Of a stretch of DNA of 37,968 nt, positions 28,281 through 35,969 are shown one piece after another. The DNA is from a virus: IMG/VR virus record IMGVR_UViG_3300005617_000387, positions 1 to 37,968 of that record; one strand, 5' to 3'. Under the pieces are notes generated by a model, which saw only the letters and a list, made by a program, of their open reading frames with translations, had not been told where the DNA came from and did not search any database. Position numbers and translations under genes: made by a program. Each line of letters opens with the position of its first letter. The stretch's first letter is position 1.

Positions 28281-30420
28281 CTACCTCAGACATATCAGCG
28301 CCCATGCTCATATCCAGGGGGTACATCATATCGTACCCCCCAACCTCAAAAGGGGTATCAATATCCTGTACCTGTCCATCTGCCTCCAAATGAGTATCAC
28401 GGGTGCGATCATCTTGGGTAGCCAGCCATTCGTGACCCTTAACACCCCAGGACTCGAATAATTCCTGAGAACCAGCGTTGCTTGCTCGCATACTTTCAAC
28501 ACGAGAGATGAGTTCGGTGCGGTAAGGCGGCATCCGGTCGTTGTACCAATCGAAGTCTTCGCTCGTCAGATCGCCATCCATATACTGCTGGAAGGTGGTC
28601 GTCAGATTGTCCTGCATCGTCGGCACGCTCCACCCCTCGGCGTTGGCCTGGGCAAGTATCGCCTTGATGTCTTTCTTCGTCGTGTCGTTGATCGGCTGGG
28701 CAAATTGCAGCGTATAATCCTGGAACCACTGTTCGGCTTCCAGATTGCGCACGTCGAACTCAACGCCCAGCGTCGCGGCCCATTCCTCGCCCTGGTCGCC
28801 CATTACGCCTTTGATGAGCGGGGCAAACGCCTCGCGCCAGCCGTCCGCGCCAGCCTCATCCAGATACTCGTTAATCGGCTTCTCCAGCTTCTCCCAGTTA
28901 ATCGAAGCCTTCTGGCGCAGCGCCTTCTTTTTATGTTCGGTGACGAGGACGAGGATTTCCTTCATGTCCACTTCGAACTGCTTACGCGCAGCCTCAGCGA
29001 ACGACTCCTCCCAGGAGGTGGCGATGCTATCCACCTTTTTCCAGATCGCCGCCTTCTGCTCTGCCGACCAACCTGTCTTTCGCTGGAGCGCCTTCCGTGT
29101 TTCGTCTGCGGCTTCGGCTGCGCCCTGGTTGTTTGTCGCCGGTGTGGGTCTGGGCGCGCCACTGCTGGGAACCATGCCAATCGGCGTGTAGCTGATTTTG
29201 CCATTGGGCGTTTCAGGCACGCTCAGCCCAACCGCTGCGTAGGCGGTATCGCGCGGCGTGCCCATCTGCCACATCTGGTAAGCGGCGGTGATCAGCGTCG
29301 GGACATTCTTGCGCAGTGCCGGGACATTCGAATTATCAAACATCACGAACGCGCCGTCATCGGTCTGGAGATAATATTGGTAAGCGTCCATGAAAAGCGA
29401 CTGCTCCGGCAGTAGGGTATCTTCCCAGCACGCCTTGCGGGCCTCTTCGTAGTTGGAATAGGTGCTGCGATCCAACCCGACGTTTGTCCCGGTCAGAATC
29501 GGCGGCACGCCAAACGGCCCCAGGATGCGCGACTCGTTGCGTTTGTCCAGCGCCTCGAACCCCATCTCCTGAAAGTTTTGGGCAATCTTCTGGTACTCAC
29601 CGCCCTGGTCGAGTACGGCCACCTGTGACCAGTTATCCACCCCACCGTAAAGCTCCATCCAACGGCGGCGCGCTTCGGCCACCGTCTCCTTGGTCATCGG
29701 GATGTTGAATTTCAGAATGCCGGGGATCACCGCGCCGTGTTCGAAGAAGTTCTTCAGAAACTCGGTGACGTCGTTATCCACATCGGCGCTCTGAGCCAGC
29801 GGCGACATGGGACTCAGACCGTAGCCCATCCCCTCGAAGGGGTCGAGCAAATAGGGCAGCTTGACGTGCATCATGTCGGCGGGCACGATAGGCATCGCGT
29901 TGTAGGATGACATGCCCTCCGGCACATACTTGTACCCCAGGATTCCGCCGTCGCCAGGGATGATGAATACCCGGTCGGGTCGGAGTGGATAAATGGCGGT
30001 GGGCAGCGCCCCGGTGTTTGGGCGATCCAGGTAGTGATAGGCGTTTCCAGCGACGTTGAAATAGGCGATCTGGAGCCAGAAGAACTGTCGCCAGGACATG
30101 TAGGGGTTCGGCCTGGCAACCAGTTTCGCCAGGGCGTGGTTGGGCTTCACCGGCGTCGGATTATCCGGGTCGCCGTCATAGGCGCGGAGGGGCGCGGAGG
30201 CGAGCGAGCGTCCCTTGTAATTGACCGCGCTGTAGATCAGACTGTTCAGGTCATAGCCTTCTTTGACATACGCCTGAAAATCAACCATGTGCCAGCTTGG
30301 CTGCCCGGATTGCCATGACGGCCAGAGGAAGGGCGCTTTTTTCACAATCACCGGGCCTGCTGGCGCGCCGCGAACCAGAATGTCCCACATCATTTTTGCT
30401 CGCTCAATCATCGCAACCAT
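28237..30420 (-). CDS. Portal protein fused to MuF-like head morphogenesis domain (727 aa)
   Basis: The preferred start is the ATG with AGGAG upstream, directly after the terminase; the longer frame to 30588 would lie inside the terminase gene. Residues about 10-430 are a phage portal: MMWDILVRG, an early SLIYSAVNYKGRSLASAPLR, ARPNPYMSWRQFFWLQIAYF, and a stretch with FQEMGFEALDKRNESRILGP followed by PILTGTN. After a helical region, the last 120 residues match the Mu-F/SPP1 gp7-like domain: ATQDDRTRDTHLEADGQ, then ANCRCAVLPVLESD with the conserved Cys-x-Cys. Portal and MuF are usually separate proteins, so the fusion is notable. The antisense endonuclease overlaps the final 44 bases. Confidence 0.9.
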   Translation of the reverse strand: MVAMIERAKMMWDILVRGAPAGPVIVKKAPFLWPSWQSGQPSWHMVDFQAYVKEGYDLNSLIYSAVNYKGRSLASAPLRAYDGDPDNPTPVKPNHALAKLVARPNPYMSWRQFFWLQIAYFNVAGNAYHYLDRPNTGALPTAIYPLRPDRVFIIPGDGGILGYKYVPEGMSSYNAMPIVPADMMHVKLPYLLDPFEGMGYGLSPMSPLAQSADVDNDVTEFLKNFFEHGAVIPGILKFNIPMTKETVAEARRRWMELYGGVDNWSQVAVLDQGGEYQKIAQNFQEMGFEALDKRNESRILGPFGVPPILTGTNVGLDRSTYSNYEEARKACWEDTLLPEQSLFMDAYQYYLQTDDGAFVMFDNSNVPALRKNVPTLITAAYQMWQMGTPRDTAYAAVGLSVPETPNGKISYTPIGMVPSSGAPRPTPATNNQGAAEAADETRKALQRKTGWSAEQKAAIWKKVDSIATSWEESFAEAARKQFEVDMKEILVLVTEHKKKALRQKASINWEKLEKPINEYLDEAGADGWREAFAPLIKGVMGDQGEEWAATLGVEFDVRNLEAEQWFQDYTLQFAQPINDTTKKDIKAILAQANAEGWSVPTMQDNLTTTFQQYMDGDLTSEDFDWYNDRMPPYRTELISRVESMRASNAGSQELFESWGVKGHEWLATQDDRTRDTHLEADGQVQDIDTPFEVGGYDMMYPLDMSMGADMSEVANCRCAVLPVLESD

Positions 30421-30428
30421 ATGCGCTC

Positions 30429-31724
30429 CTATCCAACAAAAACCCCCTGCATCGTCACCTGGACAGCTATGTAGCGGAGGGCGTCCAGGTGATGATATTT
30501 CTCCTTGTTCTTGATGTCCTCGGTTGGCTCGTCCTGGTCGTCCAGCTTCCGGCTGTAGCTGCCGATCTCGTCCAGCGTTCCCACACAATCCTCGAAGATG
30601 AAGAGGCGGAATTCCTTGAACAACTGGATGACCTTATCCAGACCCGACTCGACGTCGGCAAAGGGCGGCCCCATCACCGGCGACGCGCCTGCGCTCTGCC
30701 AATCCATCCGCACCTGCGTCTCACTCTTGTTGCCCACGCACCAGCGGATGACGTTCTCTTTGTTTTCTTCCGCCAGACGCAGCGCCTCTTTGACATGCTC
30801 AGCAGTCGAGCGGCCACCGCCCAGGCTCTCGCGATAGAGGTAGAAAATCTCGTGTTCGACATCCTGCGCCAGCCAGATTTTGGCCGTATTGACCGCGCCA
30901 GGGTCAACCCCTACCCAACGCGGCCAGGTCACCGGAAGGGCAAACGGTCTGACCTTGTGCCCGCCCTGCTCGCGCAGCGCATTGACGAAGTCCTTATAGA
31001 TCATCCCCGAAGGCTTGCCATACTTGCCCTCGTAAAACATCAGGTATTTCCATTCGGGCAGCCGCCGCCGGGCGTCCTCCATTTCCTCTTTGGGAAACTG
31101 AGGGTTGAGTGTGCTGGCGAACTGGATGATATTGATGTCCGGGTCTTCGTTGCGCTTGTCAAAAACCTGCTGCTTCAGCCAGCCCAGGTTGTAGAGTGTC
31201 GTCGCGCCCATAATCGGCCCCCGACTGAGCGACAGACGGCGTATCACCCCCTGCCACGCGCCCAACCCGAAATCGTCATGCCCCACTTCATCCAGGATAG
31301 CCGCCTTTGCCGAAGCCGATTCCAACCCGCCCTCGGCGCTGGCGCTGCGCAGAATGATCCGCGACCACATCGGATCATCGGCGCGTTTGGCCCGGAATAT
31401 GCCGGTTTCCGGGTCGCAGAGTTCCATGATCTTGTCACCGGCCCAGTAGCGTCCGATGCCCAGGATGTGCTCGAAGACGTTGCGAATCTCCGGCAGAAAC
31501 TTCAGCTTGAACAGGTCATAGCTGGCCGTCGCCGCGATATAGTCGCCGCTGCCAAACCGGTCAATCCACTGGTGCAGCTTCCAGGGCAGGAATGATGTCT
31601 TGCCCGATTGTGTTCCGGCCAGGATGAACGTAAACCGCGCCGTGCTGTCCCAGGCAGCCGTCTGGCCGGGATGCAGATTCAGCCGCACCCGGCCATTGAC
31701 GAATTCAACGAGTTCCTGGGCCAT
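30429..31724 (-). CDS. terL: Large terminase (ATPase/nuclease, 431 aa)
   Basis: The preferred start ATG has AAGGA 2-3 bases upstream and overlaps the small terminase by 20 bases. Walker A is GTQSGKTS (residues 37-44), Walker B AAILDEVG (141-148), followed by a coupling motif in GATTLYNLG. The nuclease domain shows its catalytic Asp in WVGVDPGA (Asp274) and the third-site HHLDALRY (Asp414). Length and motif order are those of a normal large terminase. It packages DNA into the prohead together with the small terminase encoded just upstream. Confidence 0.95.
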   Translation of the reverse strand: MAQELVEFVNGRVRLNLHPGQTAAWDSTARFTFILAGTQSGKTSFLPWKLHQWIDRFGSGDYIAATASYDLFKLKFLPEIRNVFEHILGIGRYWAGDKIMELCDPETGIFRAKRADDPMWSRIILRSASAEGGLESASAKAAILDEVGHDDFGLGAWQGVIRRLSLSRGPIMGATTLYNLGWLKQQVFDKRNEDPDINIIQFASTLNPQFPKEEMEDARRRLPEWKYLMFYEGKYGKPSGMIYKDFVNALREQGGHKVRPFALPVTWPRWVGVDPGAVNTAKIWLAQDVEHEIFYLYRESLGGGRSTAEHVKEALRLAEENKENVIRWCVGNKSETQVRMDWQSAGASPVMGPPFADVESGLDKVIQLFKEFRLFIFEDCVGTLDEIGSYSRKLDDQDEPTEDIKNKEKYHHLDALRYIAVQVTMQGVFVG

Positions 31725-32205
31725 AGTCCTTAATAATTTCGACAATCGAATGGCGAACATGCAAGGGTTTGTCTTCACTCTCGCCAGGCGTGGCGTACAG
31801 CCCCAGGATTTTGCAGCGCTGGTCGCTGCACTGCGCCAGCACGTCGAGATACGCCTTATGCGCGTTGCGCGACGAGCGGATAATCTGCGCCCGCGCTGCC
31901 AGCCCCTCGCCGCCGCTCTGGATTTTCACCTCTGCGTCCTTCTTCGACTTCCGCCAGGCTTGCCACGCCTCGCGTTCGCGGTCAGCAATCCGCGCCAGTT
32001 CCACCGCCTTCGCCGTGGCAATATCCTCTTCGGCCTGCTTGGCCCACTGCTTCTTGAGGAATGTCACGTCGCGACTGACGGTCGCCTCCGACATCCCCAG
32101 CTCGCCCGCAATCCAGACCTGCGAGTGACCGCGCAAAATGAAGCGAGCAATGTCCGCTCGATTCTTGAGTCTTACCGCCTCGGTTCGCCGATCTTTCCAG
32201 GCCAT
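31705..32205 (-). CDS. terS: Small terminase (DNA-recognition subunit, 166 aa)
   Basis: ATG with AGGAA upstream; overlaps the large terminase start. Residues 10-52 are a helix-turn-helix (ARFILRGHSQVWIAGELGMS, then EATVSRDVTFLKKQW), the DNA-binding part of small terminases. A basic, Lys/Arg/Glu-rich coiled-coil middle (AVELARIADREREAWQ) and a short C-terminal tail follow. It starts the late operon. The upstream region contains a promoter of the + strand gene with an operator that could also influence this operon. Confidence 0.85.
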   Translation of the reverse strand: MAWKDRRTEAVRLKNRADIARFILRGHSQVWIAGELGMSEATVSRDVTFLKKQWAKQAEEDIATAKAVELARIADREREAWQAWRKSKKDAEVKIQSGGEGLAARAQIIRSSRNAHKAYLDVLAQCSDQRCKILGLYATPGESEDKPLHVRHSIVEIIKDYGPGTR

Positions 32206-32237
32206 GTGTTAGTTTCCTAGATTGTCTAAGTTCATAC

Positions 32238-32266
32238 TTGTTTTACCATGTGAAACACGGTATAAT
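32238..32266 (+). promoter_or_regulatory. Promoter with embedded dyad operator, copy 3
   Basis: -35 TTGTTT at 32238-32243, 17-base spacer, perfect -10 TATAAT at 32261-32266. The spacer contains TTTACCATG-TGAAA-CACGGTATA, the same dyad as copies 1 and 2 with one changed position in the right arm. It drives the DUF5131 gene, 36 bases downstream. Confidence 0.75.
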
Positions 32267-32301
32267 ATCTAAAGACCGGATAGACACGGAATGAGGACAT
32301 C

Positions 32302-33138
32302 GTGAACGAACAGAAACCACCGAACAGCATTGAATGGACACGCATCCGCAAGCCCGATGGCAGCACCACGCGCGGCTTCACCTGGAATCCCGTTTCGGGA
32401 TGTATGCACGGCTGCCAATGGGAAATGCCCGATGGCAATATCGCTGAGTGTTACGCCAAAACCGTCGCCGAAGGGGTGGCTCGCCAGGCATACCCGGAAG
32501 GCTTCGAGCATTACTACCAGCATCCGGATGAGCGCTTGCAGGAGCCGCTGAAACTCAAGGAAGGCGCGGGGGTATTCCTGGACTCCATGTCCGACCTGAT
32601 GGGTCATTGGGTTGGCGACGAGCAGATCAATAAGGTGCTGGACATCTGCCGTCAGGCTCCCTGGCACACGTTCTTTCTGCTGACCAAAAACGCGCCTCGC
32701 CTTGCCAACTTCGATTTTCCTGCTAACGTCTGGGTTGGCGCATCCAGCCCGCCGGATTGGATGTGGGGCAAGCGATTGTCCCGGTTGCAGCAGGCGAAAA
32801 TGCTCCATCGCATTCTGAAGACCCTGAGCCGCGTCAACGCGACGGTGCGTTGGATCAGCTTCGAGCCGCTGTCCTGGGACTGCTCGACCATCATCCGGAT
32901 GTATCCGGAGGCCCTGAACTGGGCGGTCATCGGCGCAGCCAGCAACGGCAAGCAGGAATTTCCACCGGCGGAAGGCGATCTGCGCAATATGCTGGACGCC
33001 CTGGATCGGCAGCGCGTGCCCATTTTCTATAAGGGGAATCTGCGCAGCCTGCCCCTGGCTGCTGCCCACTGGCGCAGCGAGTTCCCCGTTCTGGTGAAGA
33101 CGCCGGTTGAGGAAAGGAATCAACTCGCCCTCTTCTGA
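32302..33138 (+). CDS. DUF5131 / phage Gp37-Gp68 (three-Cys-motif) protein (278 aa)
   Basis: GTG start with GAGGA upstream. IEWTRI, then TWNPVSGCMHGC and ECYAK are the family signature, with cysteines 34, 38 and 50. The usual spacing has the third Cys two residues after the second (GC..GC..CYA); here an 11-residue insertion QWEMPDGNIAE separates them. The rest follows the family: VFLDSMSDLMGHWV, FFLLTKNAPRL, NVWVGASSP, RWISFEPL, WAVIGAASNGKQEFPP. These proteins are related to radical-SAM folds and occur in phages; their reaction is unproven. The gene stands alone behind an operator-type promoter and is convergent with a putative methyltransferase. Confidence 0.9.
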   Translation: MNEQKPPNSIEWTRIRKPDGSTTRGFTWNPVSGCMHGCQWEMPDGNIAECYAKTVAEGVARQAYPEGFEHYYQHPDERLQEPLKLKEGAGVFLDSMSDLMGHWVGDEQINKVLDICRQAPWHTFFLLTKNAPRLANFDFPANVWVGASSPPDWMWGKRLSRLQQAKMLHRILKTLSRVNATVRWISFEPLSWDCSTIIRMYPEALNWAVIGAASNGKQEFPPAEGDLRNMLDALDRQRVPIFYKGNLRSLPLAAAHWRSEFPVLVKTPVEERNQLALF

Positions 33139-33743
33139 AGCACAGCCAGAAACTGTGTCATAGCCTTTTTGTCGCCCGCATAAAAACCGCCGAAGTGGTC
33201 TACGCGATACCCCGCGCAGGCCGCTTTTTCTGTCAGCAGCTCGCGGCACACCTCCAGGTAGACCGGGTGCAGATCATTCCCCCGCCGCTCGACGACATGG
33301 GCCAGTGACTTCACCGCCCATCCGCCGGTCATGGCGAGCTTCTGGCGCAGCCCATCGTTGACGGCGACGACCATGAAATCCGCGAATGGACGCTGGCTTG
33401 TGAAAAACGCCTCAATCACGTTCCAGCACTCACCATATGGATCGCAGTCCAGCAGGTCAAAGGTCAGGTGCGACCCCACCCCTCCGGCCAGCGCTGCGAC
33501 ACAATCCGCCTCGTAGATTGCCCAGGTGGGGCGCTGCTTACCCAGCTTCGCGCTCTTGGTCGAGTCCATCTCAAAGACCATCCCCTCGGTCAGATGCGCA
33601 TAGCAGGCGTTGAACAGCGCGCCGCTGCCGCCATGCGTCTCGCACACCACCGGCGACGTAACACCACACTCTGCCAGGAGGGCCAGGGCGCGCTTTCGCA
33701 GGGCGACTTTATAGGGGAAGGTGGAGTTATCGAGTTTAGGCAT
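33120..33743 (-). CDS. Putative SAM-dependent methyltransferase (207 aa)
   Basis: The preferred start is ATG 33743, inside an 8-base overlap with the upstream gene; the longer frame to 33968 is mostly the shadow of that gene. The protein reads VCETHGGSGALFNAC (glycine-rich motif I, residues 33-47), MVFEMD (acidic motif II, Asp60), EADCV (Asp80) and DLLDCDPYGEC (motif IV, DPY at 101-103), the order of a class I Rossmann methyltransferase. The target is unknown. Three-Cys-motif (DUF5131) genes are often accompanied by a partner called TcmP; this gene is the neighbour but is convergent and not clearly TcmP-like. Confidence 0.7.
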   Translation of the reverse strand: MPKLDNSTFPYKVALRKRALALLAECGVTSPVVCETHGGSGALFNACYAHLTEGMVFEMDSTKSAKLGKQRPTWAIYEADCVAALAGGVGSHLTFDLLDCDPYGECWNVIEAFFTSQRPFADFMVVAVNDGLRQKLAMTGGWAVKSLAHVVERRGNDLHPVYLEVCRELLTEKAACAGYRVDHFGGFYAGDKKAMTQFLAVLQKRAS

Positions 33744-34002
33744 CGGTATAAGGTACGTCCATCTGAATCGGAATAATGGCATAAAACGGCCAGCGATAGC
33801 GCTTTGAGCTTCGCCATAAAGGGGAGTTCTCAACCCCCTTTTCTTGTTTGAACCATTCAAGAGGTGGCGACTCTGGCGAGAGTTTCCGTTCCTTTTCCTG
33901 GCAGATTTCCTTACCCTTCTCGGCAGTTGTGCAAACCGCCAGAAGGTCGCTGTCGGAGCATTCGCCATCGTCGGTATGCAGCCAGACCAGATAGACGGTC
34001 AT
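33736..34002 (-). CDS. Small hypothetical protein (88 aa)
   Basis: ATGA overlap with the upstream gene. The N-terminus MTVYLVWLHTDDGECSD is strand-like, the middle is charged and helical, and the C-terminus is Trp/Phe/Tyr-rich (SKRYRWPFYAIIPIQ). Short proteins of this pattern (initial 'YLVwl..DdGE') are common phage accessory proteins of unknown function. Coupled to the methyltransferase gene. Confidence 0.65.
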   Translation of the reverse strand: MTVYLVWLHTDDGECSDSDLLAVCTTAEKGKEICQEKERKLSPESPPLEWFKQEKGVENSPLWRSSKRYRWPFYAIIPIQMDVPYTDA

Positions 34003-34460
34003 CGCAGGTCAATCCTCTTCACTTCGTCAGGCAGCATCCGCAGGAAATAGACATCGCTCGGACGCGAGTATCCCAGGATGCGGAATCGGTACGGCCCCAG
34101 AAACATCAGGTCGCCTTCGACTCGCAGTAGGGTCGGTTCTGCATCTTCGACCAGCGAGCCGGTGACGCCATGAATAATGCCGCCTTCCCACTCGTAACTC
34201 AGGAGGCGAATCCCACCAACATCTTCCGTGTGGACAATGATCCGCCCGTCAATCGCTGGCAGCGGCTGCTCGGTATATTTGAAGATGTCCGCCAGGGCAG
34301 CGGCTACAGGAACGCCGCCAGTATCCTGGGCAGCATCGCTCCAATTCCAGGTGGCTAACGAGGCGATGGTGGAATACATATAGAACGCGGAAAGAGGCGT
34401 TCGGCCTTGCATCAGGCCGCTCATGGCGAGGTGTATGCGAACACTACGGAAGTCAATCAC
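33999..34460 (-). CDS. Hypothetical protein (153 aa)
   Basis: GTG start in a GTGA overlap with the upstream gene. The product has an N-terminal beta/alpha region including SSF-like FYMYSTIASLATWNW and a C-terminal beta domain (GRIIVHTEDVGGIRLLSYEW, YRFRILGYSRPSDV). No family recognised. Part of the operon that runs from the ParB-like gene to the methyltransferase. Confidence 0.6.
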   Translation of the reverse strand: MIDFRSVRIHLAMSGLMQGRTPLSAFYMYSTIASLATWNWSDAAQDTGGVPVAAALADIFKYTEQPLPAIDGRIIVHTEDVGGIRLLSYEWEGGIIHGVTGSLVEDAEPTLLRVEGDLMFLGPYRFRILGYSRPSDVYFLRMLPDEVKRIDLR

Positions 34461-34717
34461 CGCACACCCGCCGTTCTCCGCGCCAATCGCAGCACCAGCA
34501 CGTCATTCTCGGCCTGGGTCATCTCCGCTTCTTTCACGGCATTATCCCGCTCAGCAGCCAGGCGGTGATTCTCCGCTTCCAACTGGGCGATTCTGCGGGC
34601 AAACTGGCGATTGTCGCCAAGCAGCTTGGCGTTCTGCTCGGAGAGGCGCAGCGCCGCCTGGCGCATGGCAGTTTCGGGGGCCTTGATTGTTTTCTTAGGA
34701 GAATGAGCTGAGGTCAA
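34457..34717 (-). CDS. Coiled-coil protein (about 86 aa)
   Basis: The preferred start is TTG 34717 with AAAGGA 7 bases upstream; GTG 34741 is possible but lacks a Shine-Dalgarno. The second half is a long amphipathic coiled coil (RLSEQNAKLLGDNRQFARRI, then AQLEAENHRLAAERDNAVKE), like a leucine zipper or structural rod, with a basic N-terminal segment. It could dimerise with or bridge neighbouring proteins. No family recognised. Confidence 0.6.
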   Translation of the reverse strand: MTSAHSPKKTIKAPETAMRQAALRLSEQNAKLLGDNRQFARRIAQLEAENHRLAAERDNAVKEAEMTQAENDVLVLRLARRTAGVR

Positions 34718-35033
34718 CTTTAATTCCTTTCGCCCACTCACCCGCCAGCCAGGTCAAGGAGTCTTCGAGTCCGTGGATTACGCTTGGCACGATTGCGTCG
34801 GCGTCGCTTACGATGACATGTGCTGCAATGTCATAGGCCAGCCAGACATTATCCGGCAGGTTATCCTGATGAACGAGAAACCAGAACCGCCAGTAATATT
34901 CCTGGACAGGGGATGGCTGGATCGCCATGCGCATAAAGCCCGGTATCTTGGCGGCCACCTGCTCACCAAACCGTCGAATGTGTTCAGGGGCCTGCTGCCA
35001 CTTCATGGCGTCGTACCACGTAACTTCATCCAT
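34695..35033 (-). CDS. Hypothetical protein (112 aa)
   Basis: ATG with AGGTGAAG upstream; 8-base overlap with the ParB-like gene. The protein is Trp/Tyr-rich (VQEYYWRFWFLVHQDNLPDN) and acidic, and its C-terminal region (IPSV-like VPSVIHGLEDSLTWLAGEWA) is helical. It does not match a family I know. It overlaps the coiled-coil gene by 23 bases. Confidence 0.65.
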   Translation of the reverse strand: MDEVTWYDAMKWQQAPEHIRRFGEQVAAKIPGFMRMAIQPSPVQEYYWRFWFLVHQDNLPDNVWLAYDIAAHVIVSDADAIVPSVIHGLEDSLTWLAGEWAKGIKVDLSSFS

Positions 35034-35661
35034 GACTCTTCACCTCCAGATACACCCGGCAAATCTCCAGCACCGCCTGGCCGCGATTGGTCATGCCGGT
35101 GGCGCGAATCGCCTTCTCGAACACGGCGACTTCATCCACGTACAGCACCGGCTTGATCTGTTTCTTCGGATCGCCCAATGCCCGTTCTGTCGAAAGCCCG
35201 GCTGCCGTCTGGTCGGTGACCATCTGGGCAACGTCGCGGGCCGCCAGCAGCTCGTCTATCTCATCATCCCGCCATAAGCCTTCGAGCAGCTTGGGGTTGC
35301 CCAGCAGTCGCTCCGGGTCGAAGTCAAGATTGACCTGCTGAGTCCTGTTGTCTGATAAAGCCAACCGCATCCGCTCCGGGCTGTCAGGTTCCAGGTCAAC
35401 GCGCTTGTGGACAATGACCGCATCGCCGGAGGTCTCGATCTCGATGACCTCTTCGATGCCCGCCGCCAGCGCGCCGTCTATGGACTGGTTCCCGGCAATC
35501 AGCACGTCGCCATTGTCGGCCAGGAGCGACCGGCCCGCGCGATTCTCCTGGAAGCTGTCGGCAATCATCTTCCGCCCGCGCTCGTTGCCCCGGTTGGCGT
35601 TGGCCGGGTCTTTCACGTAGTCCGTCAGCCGCCGCTTCCGAACCTTGATTTTGTCGTCCAT
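35026..35661 (-). CDS. ParB-like nuclease/partition domain protein (211 aa)
   Basis: ATG with GAGGGT upstream. Residues 8-110 follow the ParB/Srx pattern found in phages: DYVKDPANANRGNERGRKMI, then ENRAGRSLLADNGDVLIAGN, and DLEPDSPERMRLALSDNRTQ near 90-115. In these proteins the 'ADNG.ViaGn....A...G...V.v' motif (usually GH.R.eA) carries the nucleotide-binding/CTPase-like residues. The C-terminal part is helical and ends in a small dimer-like region. In phages such proteins act as DNA modification, nuclease or regulatory factors; partition is not implied. It heads a - strand operon. Confidence 0.8.
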   Translation of the reverse strand: MDDKIKVRKRRLTDYVKDPANANRGNERGRKMIADSFQENRAGRSLLADNGDVLIAGNQSIDGALAAGIEEVIEIETSGDAVIVHKRVDLEPDSPERMRLALSDNRTQQVNLDFDPERLLGNPKLLEGLWRDDEIDELLAARDVAQMVTDQTAAGLSTERALGDPKKQIKPVLYVDEVAVFEKAIRATGMTNRGQAVLEICRVYLEVKSHG

Positions 35662-35753
35662 GCACCCTCAAGCATCAATTCAATCTTAATGACTAAGAAT
35701 AGCACAAATGGTCTGCATTGTAAAACCATTAAGGGAATTACGGCAAGCTCAAT

Positions 35754-35810
35754 GATAGCTTAAGCCTCACTAGCACGGTATTATGATACAATATAGTTGT
35801 AGTTGAGATA
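35754..35810 (+). promoter_or_regulatory. Tandem regulatory element, copy A
   Basis: GATAGCTTAAG at 35754-35764, -10-like TACAAT at 35787-35792, then the 15-base sequence ATATAGTTGTAGTTG at 35791-35805, which is repeated exactly at 36017-36031. Copy B has the same order. There is no good -35, suggesting an activator at the TTAAG boxes. Confidence 0.6.
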
Positions 35811-35812
35811 GA

Positions 35813-35940
35813 CCCCGGCGCGTCGGAGGGCGAGTAACCGGGGATTAACAAAGGAATAGACCGAGTGACCGGGATGCCTTAAAAGTGAAGTTGATCTGGG
35901 AGACTCGCCGCCCCTGCGTAGTCTCCGAACGCCCCTCGGT
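35813..35940 (+). ncRNA. Candidate structured RNA between the tandem promoters
   Basis: Starting about 14 bases after the predicted start of copy A. CCCCGG (35813-35818) pairs with CCGGGG (35838-35843), ACCGAG (35860-35865) with CTCGGT (35935-35940), and GGAGAC (35899-35904) with GTCTCC (35921-35926). No convincing open reading frame lies here. It may be a regulatory RNA or a long leader of the gene at 36096. Confidence 0.45.
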
Positions 35941-35969
35941 ATGCTTAAGAGACATAGCCCACCCCAACG

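Noticed and set aside
30297-31595. 432-codon + strand frame opposite the large terminase and portal start
   Set aside because: Antisense shadow of genes with unmistakable Walker and nuclease motifs; composition rich in Arg, His and Pro, and no start signal.
32269-33249. 326-codon - strand frame opposite DUF5131
   Set aside because: The + strand carries the full DUF5131 signature and its own promoter; the reverse frame lacks a ribosome-binding site.
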